A stretch of 64,000 nucleotides of DNA from assembly GCF_024679245.1 (NCBI RefSeq), contig NC_090182.1, forward strand, positions 36,989,547 to 37,053,546, in the 5' to 3' direction. Of the stretch, positions 54,519 through 64,000 are shown piece by piece. The notes beneath the pieces are model-generated. The model was not told where the DNA came from and did not search any database. It saw nothing but the letters and a program-made list of their open reading frames with translations. The stretch is from Pseudorasbora parva. Lineage: Eukaryota > Chordata > Actinopteri > Cypriniformes > Gobionidae. Both the position numbers and the translations under genes were made by a program. Numbering within the stretch: the first letter of the stretch is position 1; each line of letters begins with the position of its first letter.

Positions 54519-56597
54519 ATGTCATTCAAACTGTGTGTTTCTGGGTGCGGTCGTTTTCTGTCTCCGCTTGATGGGCACCAGGGCTGGACTGGGGCTAAAA
54601 TTCGGCTCTGGCATACCCAGCACATCCGGCCCATGAGTTCCCTGTGAATGTTTTGCTGGGGTTGGGACCTTAAATTTGAGTATATAAATAAAACTAGGAC
54701 AAGGACAAATAATGATAGATATTATCAAATTTGCTGCAAATGCAGATCTTGCTTTTTTGTCACACAGAAATGCCCTTGGCAGTAAAGCACGGATGATTTT
54801 GAGCTAGGATGCAGTAAAGTAAATTTACTTATTTTAAATGCTGTCATCATTTACTCACTCTCGTGTCATTTCAAACCTGTATGACTTCTGTGAAACACAA
54901 AATAAGATGTTTTGAAGAATGTTGGCAACCAAGCCATTTTGGTTAAGCTACCATTTGAATATTGTATGAACAAAAAAACAGACTCAAATTATTTTATTTT
55001 ATGCTACACAGAAATAAATTCATTTAGGTTTGGAATGACATTAGGGTGAGTAAATGATCACATTTTTGGGCTGAACAATCATATTTTTCAAGAGTTAACA
55101 CATCATTTAAGTAAGACACTTTTCATTAAATCTATTGAAAAAAGTTAATACAACTTTTAAAGAGGAAAAAAAAGCTTTGTCCTTAATTCATGGGATCCAG
55201 ACTTTAAAACAGTTCTATAGACTGTAGTTTAACTGTAGGCCAGTTTCATTTAAATGTAAGATCATGGTAGTCACAGGATAAAAAACATAGACTGTAAAAA
55301 CCTTGCTCCTCATTATATGGCTATATGGTTTCTAAAACGATATAAAACATATATTATAAACTATTATATTTGTAAGTAAAAGGTAAACACCTGTAGAAAA
55401 TACGAAAACAGCCTCTAAAAGTGATTTATATTCTGCAATATTAATTTAAGTAATAGCAACATTTTTAATAAATGTTTCTTCCAAAATATCAGATTTCTTC
55501 GCTGTTAGTAGCTGCAAGCAAAATTGTGGTTCTGCTAAAGTGAAACGTTTGTGTGTATTGCCGTTTTCCACTTTACCTCGTGAATACATTCTCGCAGCTG
55601 TTTTCAGCTGATTCAACACAGAACCTGTAATGTTTCCATATCACACGATTGTATAAAACTAAATTCGGAGTCAAAGTGCCGTATAGAGAAGCATTTAAAC
55701 GCAGCGTATGTTCGTCAGCGGCTGCGCTGTGCAGATATTCACCTTTTGCAGTTCCATGCGCTCAAATAAATAGCCTAATAAATAGCCAAAATAGCCTAAA
55801 AATAGTGCCTAATATGGAGGGGAGGTCTCCTCGCTTCAGCTTGTCAATTCAGAAGACAAACCAATGGGCCGCTGTCGCTGCGTGTTGTCAGTGGTACAAA
55901 AAAAAAATACAAAAATTTAAAAACACTACCGGCCCCAAAGTGCGTTGGCCCACCGGGCAAATGCCCGGTATGCCAGATTACCAGTCCAGCCCTGACGGGC
56001 ACGTTCGTTGTCTCACGTGTTTGGGCGCTCATCATGCTGAGGCTGCGTTCGTGGATGAGTCATGTTCCCACTGCAGGAATATGACCATCGCAGTGCTACG
56101 GTCCAGACTCCAGTACTCCTCCCTGACTCCTCCGTCCTCACTATACCCTTGATGGTGGTGCGGCTAAGGGTTACGAGGTGATCCCTCCAGTCGAGCGGTC
56201 GGTTGCGATACACCTGTGTCCTAAGACCGCTGCAGACTGGAGGCAGGCCCCGCGTCTCCCCTCCCGGGCGTGTAAGTTCTCGTCTGACTTGACGGGCAAG
56301 GCTTACACAGCCTGCGGGGAAGCCGCATCAGCTTTGCACGCCATGGCGCTCCTGCAGGTCCACCAGGCCAAAGCGCTCATGGAACTGCACGAGGGTAGTT
56401 CTGACCAGGGCGTTATGCCGGAACTGCGTGCGGTGACGGACCTTGCCCTACGGGTGACGAAAGTCACTGCACGCTCCCTGGGTCAGGCGATGTCCACTCT
56501 TGTGGTCCAGGAACGCCACCTGTGGCTAAACCTGACAGACATGCGTGACTCGGACAAGGTTCGCTTTTTGAACGCTATAACTCTAATCTTGTCATAA
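54519..56597 (+). pseudogene. DIRS gag-like protein, interrupted
   Basis: The start gives MSFKLCVSGCGRFLSPLDGH. The same frame continues after the insertion as GHVRCLTCLGAHHAEAAFVD and ESCSHCRNMTIAVLRSRL, a Cys/His-rich segment typical of the start of fish DIRS gag. A later frame (56178-56597) gives SRACKFSSDLTGKAYTACGE, LLQVHQAKALMELHE and DLALRVTKVTARSLGQAMS. Gag forms the particle that holds element RNA. A stop at about 56150 and a frame change separate the two parts, and the linker normally rich in acidic residues is missing. The insertion alone would abolish the protein. Confidence 0.7.
54579..55994. mobile_element. hAT-type element, 1,416 bp, CAGGGCTGGACTGG ends
   Basis: The left end CAGGGCTGGACTGG is matched by the inverted right end CCAGTCCAGCCCTG. 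ATGGGCAC (54571-54578) and ACGGGCAC (55995-56002) are an 8-bp duplication with one mismatch, and gag reads across it. The interior is AT-rich, includes another dispersed repeat (about 54845-55085, with CTCACTCTCGTGTCATTTCA and GACATTAGGGTGAGTAAATG), and has no transposase. Confidence 0.8.
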
Positions 56598-56604
56598 ATA
56601 TAAT

Positions 56605-56868
56605 ATGTTTGTTAGTTGGACTGTCATGCATATGTACTATCGAGTTGTTCATGAGAACGGTTCGTGTTTTTGTGATGGAAGGGAGGACTTTTTCATTGAA
56701 TATTCGACCTGGATTAGTTACACACAGATTCTGCCGTAGTCGTTGCCTGGGTTACATATGTGTTGGGCGGAGCTATCAAAATAAGGCCTTTTTGGGGGTA
56801 CGGGCGTGTTTGTTTTTGTGATTTGAAATATCAACAACAGTTTCCAGAAAGCACTTACCCCACCTTTA
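56605..56868. repeat. Fragment of another TTTAAAG-ended repeat
   Basis: Ends GAAAGCACTTACCCCACCTTTAAAG, similar in style to the TTAA-flanked elements, but no left terminus was found. It includes GGGCGGAGCTATCAAAATAA. Confidence 0.35.
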
Positions 56869-58507
56869 AAGTAGTACATATTTACGTAAATTAATAATCA
56901 TTTGAAGCACATTGTGTATTTTAAACACATCAAAAATAGCATGTAGTTGACCATCATTCCAGAATAATGACCAAGCTAACTATCTATATAGTGTTGTTAA
57001 AGAAGCTATACAATAGGATGTATGGCTGAAAACTATTAACGTTTTAGTCTTTAAACAGCCTTACCTTGTCTACATTATGCCTTTATTGTGAATGTGATTA
57101 TAAACAATATGCTTTTGTGTTGTGCTGCAAGTGTTTGCCAGTGATTCTATGATTTTCTGGGACAGGGAAATGACTGAAATGGTTATAGTGTTAAAATAAC
57201 ATTTTCCTAAGACGCACAAAAAGTATGAACCTGGCGTCCTCCATTCTTTCCAACAACAAAGCACCTGAACACAACAAGCTCTTAATCACGAATTCTGAAG
57301 TGGGAAGAGACTTACGATAGCATGTGAGGCAGCATAAAAGACTAGGTACAACCTTTTTGGACCATGTGCCTGGTGTGCCTTTTTTACTAGCAAAAGTGGA
57401 TTCAGAGAAGCCCAAGTGTGCCATGTGCTTCCGACCATAACTGTTAAAATAGGACTCATATTATTCACAAATGTGACCATGAACACATGTCAGTAGAAAA
57501 TTAAACCCTGCATATTTAAGTATGTGAAAATCACGGTATAGCCTCTTTAAAATACGTTCAATAGTTTTACACTCTGGTCTGTTATTGTAGGGACATTTTC
57601 ACAACCCTAAACATGATGCTGGACAGAATTAACTGTTACTGTTCGATTTACACGTCAGTCAGAGTCACTCTGGGTGGTCCTTGGCCAATGAAGGCTGCTA
57701 TGGAGTCCAGAGCTTCTGCCGTCAGTCTGAAGGTCTGGCTACGTAATACTAATAACAGGTTAAGTTATATTTAATGCAATATGACTTCCTTTTTGTTAAT
57801 GCCTTTTAGGATGTCATGCAACCTGCCCATGTTGCCATCAGTTTAAGTTAGATTCGATCACATCTATTTTCCTGGCATAAGAGTGGATCTGATGTATGTG
57901 ATGGAATTAAAAGAGATTTACAATCATTTGAGAACCACTGTTGTGGTGTATTAAAATATACCAATATTGGTAATTGTTTATTTTATTTTTTAGGACATTA
58001 CATATACCTCTGTATTCAGCACATCAGAAGTGATACTCTACTACACCAATCATTTGACTTTCAGTGTTGAGAGACTGTAGACTGCTCAACACTTCAAGCT
58101 CTACTGTTTTTAGACAGCGCTGTCAGTGAGTGAAGCAGCACAAGCTGTCTCACAGTGTTGCGACTACACACGACAGCAGCACTGATGAGCGTTTCACACT
58201 GGGATGACTCATAAAATCATTACCAACGCACTGACCTTCAACCCCCGGCTCAGAGCTCAGACACACACTAATGAGCTTTCCATCATTTAGCTATTTCTTC
58301 AGTCTTGACAAACAGTTGATGCAAAGAAATGTAATTAAAAGTCTGTGGATCTGATTGTGCTGTGGAATAAATGCTGATAAGTTACTTTCACATTTTTGAA
58401 AATATTTCATGTACTTCTCTTACCTCAAGGATGATGTACTTAAATCTATTACCAAAGGGTAAATCGTTTTTTTTTTTTTTTTGTCTTGTTTTTTTTCCTG
58501 AAATGTA
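56869..58507. other. No gene seen
   Basis: AT-rich DNA. Three overlapping minus-strand frames at 57070-57486 have no recognisable domain and no clear splice structure. A balanced, repeat-poor patch lies at about 58060-58300. Confidence 0.4.
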
Positions 58508-58574
58508 CTACAAACCCAATTGCAAAAAATGGGACACTGTACAAATTGTGATTTAAAATGGAATGCAATGATTT

Positions 58575-58659
<85 letters not shown>

Positions 58660-58861
58660 CTCATAAAGATATATTTTATTCATAATAGAATACATATAAC
58701 ATATCAAATATTTAAAATGAGACATTTTGAAAAATGTCAAGCTAAATATTGGCTCATTTTGGATTTCATGAGATCTACACATTCCACCCTGTATTAGACA
58801 AGAATGGGACAACATTCCCATTCCTAAACTTGAGCAACTTGTCTCCCCAGTCCCCAGATAC
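58508..58861 (+). mobile_element. Internally deleted Tc1-like derivative (second family)
   Basis: The left end ACAAACCCAATTGCAAAAAA and a block containing GAGACATTTTGAAAAATGTC match the element at 42579-44003. At about 58787 the sequence jumps to CCCTGTATTAGACAAGAATG, from the last part of the transposase. The transposase body is deleted. A (AT)n tract of about 39 units lies at 58579-58656. Confidence 0.75.
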
Positions 58862-58884
58862 GGTGGCCCAGTAGTGCAGCCGTA

Positions 58885-58950
58885 CTAAATGAAACCACAA
58901 CACAACGGAAACGAACCACAACACAATAAAATCGCCACAACACAACAAAA
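58885..58950. repeat. Short tandem array, unit near CCACAACACAACRAAANCG
   Basis: About three units before the DIRS element, with the array resuming after it at 63954 (TCACCACAACACCGAAAATG). Period about 20 bp. The DIRS element is inserted inside one unit. Confidence 0.7.
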
Positions 58951-58998
58951 CGTCTCAGGTTACGTATGTAACCATGGTTCCCTGAGAGGGAACGAGAC

Positions 58999-59150
58999 GC
59001 TGCGTCGAAACGCTAGGGGACGCCTCTGCGTGCCATGTCATGAAGCACTTGTGTAATCAGTCCAATAGCGGGACGATACGTCACGGGCGGGTGACGTCAT
59101 CGACCAGGAAGCTATAAAGCATGCCCGGACCAAACAGTCACTAGCTTCTG
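58999..59150. repeat. Left inverted terminal repeat (152 bp)
   Basis: By eye it is identical over all 152 bases to the reverse complement of 63778-63929. It includes CTATAAAGC, a TATA-like motif that would serve transcription from the other end of the element. Confidence 0.9.
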
Positions 59151-59196
59151 GAAAAGTCGAACAAATCGATCACAGGCATGCCGGGAGTATGGCATC

Positions 59197-59301
59197 TCGA
59201 CGCAGCGTCTCGTTCCCTCTCAGGGAACCATGGTTACATACGTAACCTGAGACGTTCCCTATCTCGAGGGAACTTCGAGCTGCGTCGAAACGCTAGGGGA
59301 C
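59197..59301. repeat. DIRS internal complementary region
   Basis: 59197-59254 (58 bp) is the exact reverse complement of the left end 58951-59008. 59255-59301 (47 bp) is the exact reverse complement of the right end 63907-63953. The two parts abut with no extra base. It thus represents the two element ends joined in a circle, the template used in DIRS replication models. Confidence 0.9.
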
Positions 59302-59346
59302 CTCAATACCCACGCCGCCAGAGTCCCAAATGTCTGTATGTGTGAA

Positions 59347-60210
59347 TCAACCCAGAAACACCCGGGACCCCGGTGTAGAGGCTACATCTAGATTGTAAAA
59401 CCTCACAAATGTATGCGGAGAGGACCACCCAGCCGCATCACATACCTCTGACAATGAAACTCCCGAAATAAGAGCCATAGAGGCAGCCATACTCCTAGTG
59501 GAGTGGGCGCGGACCCTCATTGGTGAAGGATGTCCGGCCGACTCATAAGCGAGCGAAATAGCCTCGACTATCCACTTGCTAAGCATCTGCTTTGAAGCCG
59601 GTTTTCCCTTGCTCGGGGACCCAAAAACACACAAACAACTGTTCTGAGTTTTGCCACAGGGCAGCCCTGTGGACATATGCATCTAGGGCCCTGACCGGAC
59701 ATAGCAGATTTAGCTTCTCTTGGTCTTGACTAGTGAACGGAGGCGGACAGAAAGCCTGCAGCATTAGTGGTCCCGGCACATTAGTCGGGACCTTGGGAGC
59801 ATATCCTTCCCTCGGGAAGAGAAATGCTTTTACCATTCCTGGTGCAAACTCCAGACAAGAGGGTGCCACTGCCTAAGTAGGCACCCTCGAGCGTGCCGCA
59901 GGTCTGCGCCTCAAAGTACCACGAAGGAAACGCATGACCCAAGGGTGTTTCCCCAATGATGCATTATCTAATGGAATATGATAAGCAGATATCGCCGACA
60001 CATATACTTTCAGTGTTGACGGAGATAACCCTGCGGAGAATTTTTCTTGTAGGAACTCAAGAACTGAACCGAACGGGCAGTTAACAGGGTCCAAAGCCTG
60101 GTGCGTACACCAGGCGACAAAAACTCTCCATTTGAGTGCGTAAAGTCTCCTTGTGGATGGTGCTCTGGAGTGCAACATGGTCTCTATCACCTCAGTAGAT
60201 AGACCCGTGT
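59347..60210 (-). pseudogene. DIRS tyrosine recombinase, defective
   Basis: The N-terminal, SAM-like core-binding part is visible at about 60210-59880 (APSTRRLYALKWRVFVAWC, LEFLQEKFSAGLSPSTLKVY, AISAYH). After a stop at about 59873 the frame resumes with SCLEFAPGMVKAFLFPREGY, CPVRALDAYVHRAALW and QMLSKWIVEAISLAYES. The catalytic HxxR lies at 59491-59520 (RVRAHSTRS) and the nucleophilic tyrosine codon at 59395-59397 (RFYNL). The segment that should hold the first catalytic arginine, between the core-binding part and FAPGMVK, seems to be missing: in relatives I know several dozen residues stand there. A frame change near 59590-59680 adds to the damage. The enzyme would join circular element DNA to target DNA. 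Confidence 0.85.
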
Positions 60211-60969
60211 TTATGAACTGGGCCCCCTCAGGGGCCAAGCCCACCGTTTCCACAGTTCCGGGCGCGGGTGCAGTACTGACCCCCCCGGCCTGCGAAAGAA
60301 GATCTCTCCTGACTGGGATTTTCCAGGGAGGACCTTCTAGGAGAGACATAATGTCGGCGAGCCATACTTGGCCCGGCCAGAGCGGGGCTACCAATAAAAG
60401 CTGAACCCCGTCCCGGCGGACGCTCTCCAGCACTCCTGGGAGCAATGCCAGAGAGGGGAAGGCGTACAGACGCAGCCTCGGCCACGTCTGTACCATTGCG
60501 TCCAGCCCCAGCAGGGCTGGATGCGTGAGGGAGAAATATGCTGGACAGTGTGTCGTCTCTCGAGACGCAAACAGATCCACCTGGGCTCGCCCAAAGCGGA
60601 TCCACAGCTCCTCCACCACCTCGGGTGGAGTCTCCATTCTCCCGGCATCACTCCCTGCCTCGACAGGGAGTCTGCCGCTACATACAGGACCCCCGGGATG
60701 TACATCGCCCTGAGCGAGAGCATCTTGCCGTGGGCCCATGTTAGCATATGACGCGTCAGCTTCCACACCCGACGCAATCTCAACCCCCCCTGGTGATTTA
60801 TATACGAGACCACCGAAGTGTTGTCTGACCGAACTAACACATGGCGGCCCCGCAGGTCTGAGAGGAAGTGTTTGATTTTATATGATTGAAACACAGCCAT
60901 CAGCTCCAGCTGGTTTATGTGCCAGGAGAGCTGACGGCCGCTCAGACCTTGGGCCGAGCGGCCACTCAT
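60210..60969 (-). pseudogene. DIRS RNase H and methyltransferase-like region
   Basis: RNase H is seen as LSWHINQLELMAVFQSYKIK, HVLVRSDNTSVVSYINHQGG with the SDN catalytic block, and MYIPGVLYVAADSLSRQG. The frame then changes (about 60770-60600) to the DIRS-specific region RFGRAQVDLFASRETTHCPA, DAMVQTWPRLRLYAFPSLAL and LLLVAPLWPGQVWLADIMSL, related to phage N6-adenine methyltransferase-like sequence, followed by IPVRRDLLSQAGG. RNase H removes template RNA; the role of the second domain is not established. At least one frame change lies between them. Confidence 0.8.
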
Positions 60970-62330
60970 GACCGCTCTCCAGCCAGTTAGGGAGGCATCC
61001 GTCGTTAGCGTTACGCGACGACAAGGAGCCCCCAGAACTGGACCTTGGGACAGGAACCAAGGATCTTTTCACTTCACTAAGGCACGTAGGCAGCGCCGCG
61101 TGACCTTGATCAAGCGAAAAAGGGTTTCCCCTCAGGGAGAACCCTTTGGTCCTGAGCCACCACTGTAAGGGTCTCATGTACCGCAGGCCAAAAGGTACCC
61201 CGTTGGACGCTGCTGTCATCAGCCCTAACACTCTCTGAAAGTGTTTCACAGTGAGTGACTGACCTAGCTTTATCTGGTTCACGGTATCCAGGATCGTTTT
61301 TATCCTGGGAGGGGATAGCCGAGCCAACATTATTTTCGTGTCCCAGACTACCGCCAGAAAAGTAGTACTCTGCAGCTTATAGGTGCCAGCACACATTTCT
61401 TTCCGTTCAACCTTAGCCCCAACACTCTCATATGGGCGAGAACAGCATCTCAATGCTGAACGCCCACTGTTTCGACTATGCTAACATCAGCCAATCGTCG
61501 ATATAGTTGAGCACGCGAATGCCCTGGAGTCGCACCTGAGCCAGAGCTGCATTCACGCACTTGGTGAAAGTGTGGGGTGATTAAGCTAGGCCGAATGGCA
61601 GCACTCAATACTGGTAAGCTTCGCCCCCAAAAGCAAACCTGAAGACCTGTCTGTGCTGCGGAAGGATGGAGATGTGGAAGTATACATTTTTTAGGTCTAT
61701 TGTGACACACCAGTCCTCGGACCTGACGTGACACACGATCTGTTTTATCGTGAGCATTTTGTTTAGCTGATGCAGATCTAAAAATAGGCCTTAACCCTCC
61801 ATCCTTCTTTGGAACTATGAAGTACCGGCTGTAAAAGCCCGACTCTCTGCAGAGGGGAGGGACCCGTGTATAGCCTCTTTTCGCAGAAGAGTCTGTACCT
61901 CTCGTTCCATGACCAGAGGCTGCTCGGGGGTTACTACCGTAGGAGTAACCCTGCTGAACACGGGTGGGTGTGACCCGAACCCTTTTTATAATGTGAGCAG
62001 GACCCATTCTGAGATATTCGGCAGAAGTTTCCACGCTGCCAGAAAATCTACTAAGGGAACCAGCCTCTCGAGGCTGGTCTCTGGATTTTCCTGGGTGGTC
62101 AGCCCGGTGTCCTGTAACGGATAACCGGCAGGTAGCAACCGAACTGACCGCCCCGGGGCCCTCACGAGAGGGCGCGAACATCCCCAAGCCGCTACGTTTC
62201 CGGGCGGACAAGGAGATATATGTTCGCCGGGGACCGCCGCGCCCTGAAGCACCAACGGTGGCAGGGTTGGCAGACCGGCCCCCCCCGATGGCACCGGGAA
62301 AGAGCGGGCGCCTCGGCGAGCCGCACAATC
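60970..62330 (-). pseudogene. DIRS reverse transcriptase, frameshifted and with stops
   Basis: Family blocks in order on the minus strand: RLVPLVDFLAAWKLLPNISE (about 62050), ESGFYSRYFIVPKKDGGLRP (about 61800), then after a 1-nt shift at the A/T run near 61780-61785 a block with IDLKN at the first catalytic aspartate (about 61690), LPFGLA followed by an in-frame TAA (61581-61583), then YIDD at 61494-61505, followed by another stop (TAG, 61476-61478). The last part (LKHFQRVLGLM-like, GVPFGLRYMRPLQWWLRTKG, about 61250-61130) is the thumb region. The active site residues are kept, but the frame cannot be translated through. Confidence 0.85.
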
Positions 62331-63700
62331 CCGGAGGGGACTGCCATCGGAAGTCCTGCGCCTCTGACGTCAGTACTTCTTAGCCGAGGCCTTCCTAGCA
62401 GTAAGGACGGCCCTCAGATCCGCCCTACCACGGGAAGGTCCCGGCTGAGCGCGTCGCCCGGATCCCCGATCTCTCTGCGGGGGGGGGGCCCCGAGCGGCC
62501 ACGCTCTCTCTTTGTTTTGCTCGGTGTAGGTTTGAGAAAGGATGTACTCGGCTGAGGCTGCCCCGCCCGACAGCCCCAGAGGGACATTTTGATTTATTTA
62601 TTTATTTATTATATATATATATTTTTATATTTCACATCTCAATATCAATATCCCCCAGCAGGTCTGCTTGTTTTATATGCTTGCAGGGCAACCGCCGTAT
62701 ACAAACCGGCGGCCGCCTGATCTGCTGCCGAATATGCCCTACCCCCAAAGCCGACTTTTTTTTTTTTTTTTTTACTGGCTTGTTGTGGGCAGCTGTGGGG
62801 CTGTGTGACGATGTGGACTCGGGGGAGAGATAGCTCGCAAGCGTCCCTTCCCCGCGAGACATCGTCGCCCTTTCTGAATGATAGATGCAGACCCATAATC
62901 TACGCGATGCCTCGGCAAACACGCGATCTGAGCCACTAAACTCAACCCCGTAATCTACACGCTGCCTCGGCAAGCGCGAGATCCGCGATCGAGTCATAGA
63001 ATCTATATTGTAGACCCGTGATCTACACGCTGCCTCGGCAAACGCGAGATCCGAGCCACTAGATTCAGCCCCTCGTAATCTCAAACATACTGTCTGCTCG
63101 CCATTATATTGTTCTTTCTCTTTCTTATTTTATTTATATATTTATTTATTTTTTGGCGAACTTCTTGACACTCGGCCGGCCAGTCTAAACTTAACCTGGA
63201 CACAGCGCGAGTTACACCAATAGCACTTCTTTTTATGAGTGTGTGTGTGTCGTTTTCTTTTGGCAGATCATCATCAGCGCTAACAACATCCAGTTCCTCG
63301 GAGCTGGAGTGCTGCTGCGCTTGTGCCTCAGCGCGAGCGGAAGAAAACCGCAGAGCGTGCTTCCAGCTCGCTAACTGAGGCATGAGATCCAGCGGGTAAA
63401 GGCAGAGATAGGGGATCACCCGTCTCAAACCCCGCCACTAGATCCAACTGCGATCCCCAGGACGCGAGCCTTCGCTGCGCCTCGGCAACAGCGGGACCCG
63501 AGCCCTGAGGACCGCGAACCAAAGCACTCTCCTCGAAGAGTGCCCGGCGTGATCTTAATATGCGCATTGGGAGTCTCTCGCAATGCTCGCAGCCGACCCC
63601 CTCGAGAGCTGACTGGGCATGCTCGAGCCCCAAACACATCACACATTAGGACGTGTGTATCCCCACAGGGAGGAACACAACACCTATACTGACTTGCCAT
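62331..63700 (-). pseudogene. DIRS gag, frameshifted
   Basis: The ATG at 63698-63700 gives MASQYRCCVPPCGDTHVL, then a 1-nt shift leads to CLGLEHAQSALEGVGCEHCE, RILRSRRALFEE and SGPAVAEAQRRLASWGSQLD. A further shift leads to SSSEELDVVSADDD and GVTRAVSRLSLDWPAE, and later FGGRAYSAADQAAAGLYTAV. A pair of Cys/His motifs near the start is typical of this family. Between the last two parts lie about three imperfect repeats containing CTACACGCTGCCTCGGCAA (about 62895-63070) and a T18 run (62757-62774) that would shift the frame again. Protein would be made only as fragments. Confidence 0.75.
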
Positions 63701-63777
63701 ATTTCTTTCTTTCTTTCTTTTTTGAACACACACACAATAAATGGACATACAATTCACACAGAGCGCTTGTGAAGACA

Positions 63778-63929
63778 CAGAAGCTAGTGACTGTTTGGTC
63801 CGGGCATGCTTTATAGCTTCCTGGTCGATGACGTCACCCGCCCGTGACGTATCGTCCCGCTATTGGACTGATTACACAAGTGCTTCATGACATGGCACGC
63901 AGAGGCGTCCCCTAGCGTTTCGACGCAGC
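63778..63929. repeat. Right inverted terminal repeat (152 bp)
   Basis: Identical by eye to the reverse complement of 58999-59150. Read on the minus strand it is the 5' end of the element and includes CTATAAAGC about 115 bp before the gag ATG. A further 24 bp (63930-63953) lie outside the repeat and are represented in the internal complementary region. Confidence 0.9.
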
Positions 63930-64000
63930 TCGAAGTTCCCTCGAGATAGGGAATCACCACAACACCGAAAATGTTCCTGACCACGAGGAGTGCAATAAAG

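Larger units (their letters stand above)
54020..56597 (+). mobile_element. DIRS-like 5' region with gag, split by a hAT-type element
   Basis: The left part begins TTTCCCTTTCAGTCGGTCAC and leads through a GC-rich leader to a gag ATG at 54519. The gag continues beyond the 1.4 kb insertion to about 56597. The gag core resembles that of the full-length DIRS on the right (GKAYTACGEAASALHAMALL here against GRAYSAADQAAAGLYTAVAL there). No reverse transcriptase or recombinase follows, so this is a 5' fragment. Confidence 0.65.
58949..63953 (-). mobile_element. Full-length DIRS retrotransposon
   Basis: About 5.0 kb, read from right to left: inverted terminal repeat, gag, overlapping pol (reverse transcriptase, RNase H, methyltransferase-like region, tyrosine recombinase), internal complementary region, inverted terminal repeat. 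The structure is complete but the reading frames are broken. No target duplication is seen. The CG-rich ends (ACGTCA, CGTCGAAACG) contrast with the AT-rich surroundings. Confidence 0.93.

Noticed and set aside
57070..57486. Three overlapping minus-strand frames that could be a spliced or frameshifted protein
   Set aside because: I could not match any domain and the frames have no consistent order of conserved blocks.

Overview
The window looks like repeat-rich intergenic or intronic DNA from a teleost fish, most likely a cyprinid. That reading rests on recognising repeat families familiar from zebrafish and carp genomes: DIRS tyrosine-recombinase retrotransposons, L2-like LINEs ending in a GTCGCTTTGGATAAAAGCG tail, Tc1-like, piggyBac, Harbinger and hAT elements, and a sushi/Tf1-type LTR element. 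Very long (GT)n, (AT)n and (ATCC)n microsatellites also fit. I found no convincing host protein-coding exon, rRNA or tRNA. Every recognisable coding sequence belongs to a transposon and nearly all are broken.

Layout: 1-2130 is an L2-like LINE 3' end joined to the 3' half of a DIRS element. 4078-5580 is a piggyBac transposase pseudogene. 5784-7632 is an AT-rich inverted-repeat element around a possible solo LTR. 7958-9433 holds an hAT fragment and a TTAA-flanked MITE. 14090-16150 is an L2 remnant broken by a TTAA element that itself contains a small hAT-like element. 16669-18050 is a palindrome interrupted by a Harbinger element, itself interrupted by an AT-rich MITE. 21907-24682 is a structurally complete LTR element with one proline-rich reading frame. 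35107-39830 is a Tc1-like element, a foldback and several nested hAT-type insertions. 41277-45365 holds duplicated repeats, long microsatellites, a second Tc1 family and a Gypsy gag fragment. 45745-49291 is a Tc1 copy split by a deleted Gypsy element. 51384-53012 is another TTAA element. 54020-56597 is a DIRS gag split by a 1.4 kb hAT-type insertion. 58949-63953 is a full-length, minus-strand DIRS element.

Two elements stand out. The LTR element at 21907-24682 carries an 11-nt primer-binding site exactly complementary to an 11-nt stretch of its own LTR, placed where transcription should start (29 bp after a TATA-like box). This is the self-priming arrangement known from Tf1/sushi elements. 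Its internal region is almost entirely one proline-rich minisatellite reading frame with no pol. The DIRS element has 152-bp inverted termini that match at every position by eye and an internal complementary region that exactly joins the complements of both ends, although its polyprotein is multiply broken.

Between the transposons lie repeat-poor stretches (about 9.84-10.35, 18.37-19.18, 31.5-32.5 and 39.84-40.5 kb) with the look of conserved non-coding regulatory DNA. This is a guess that only a cross-species alignment can settle.
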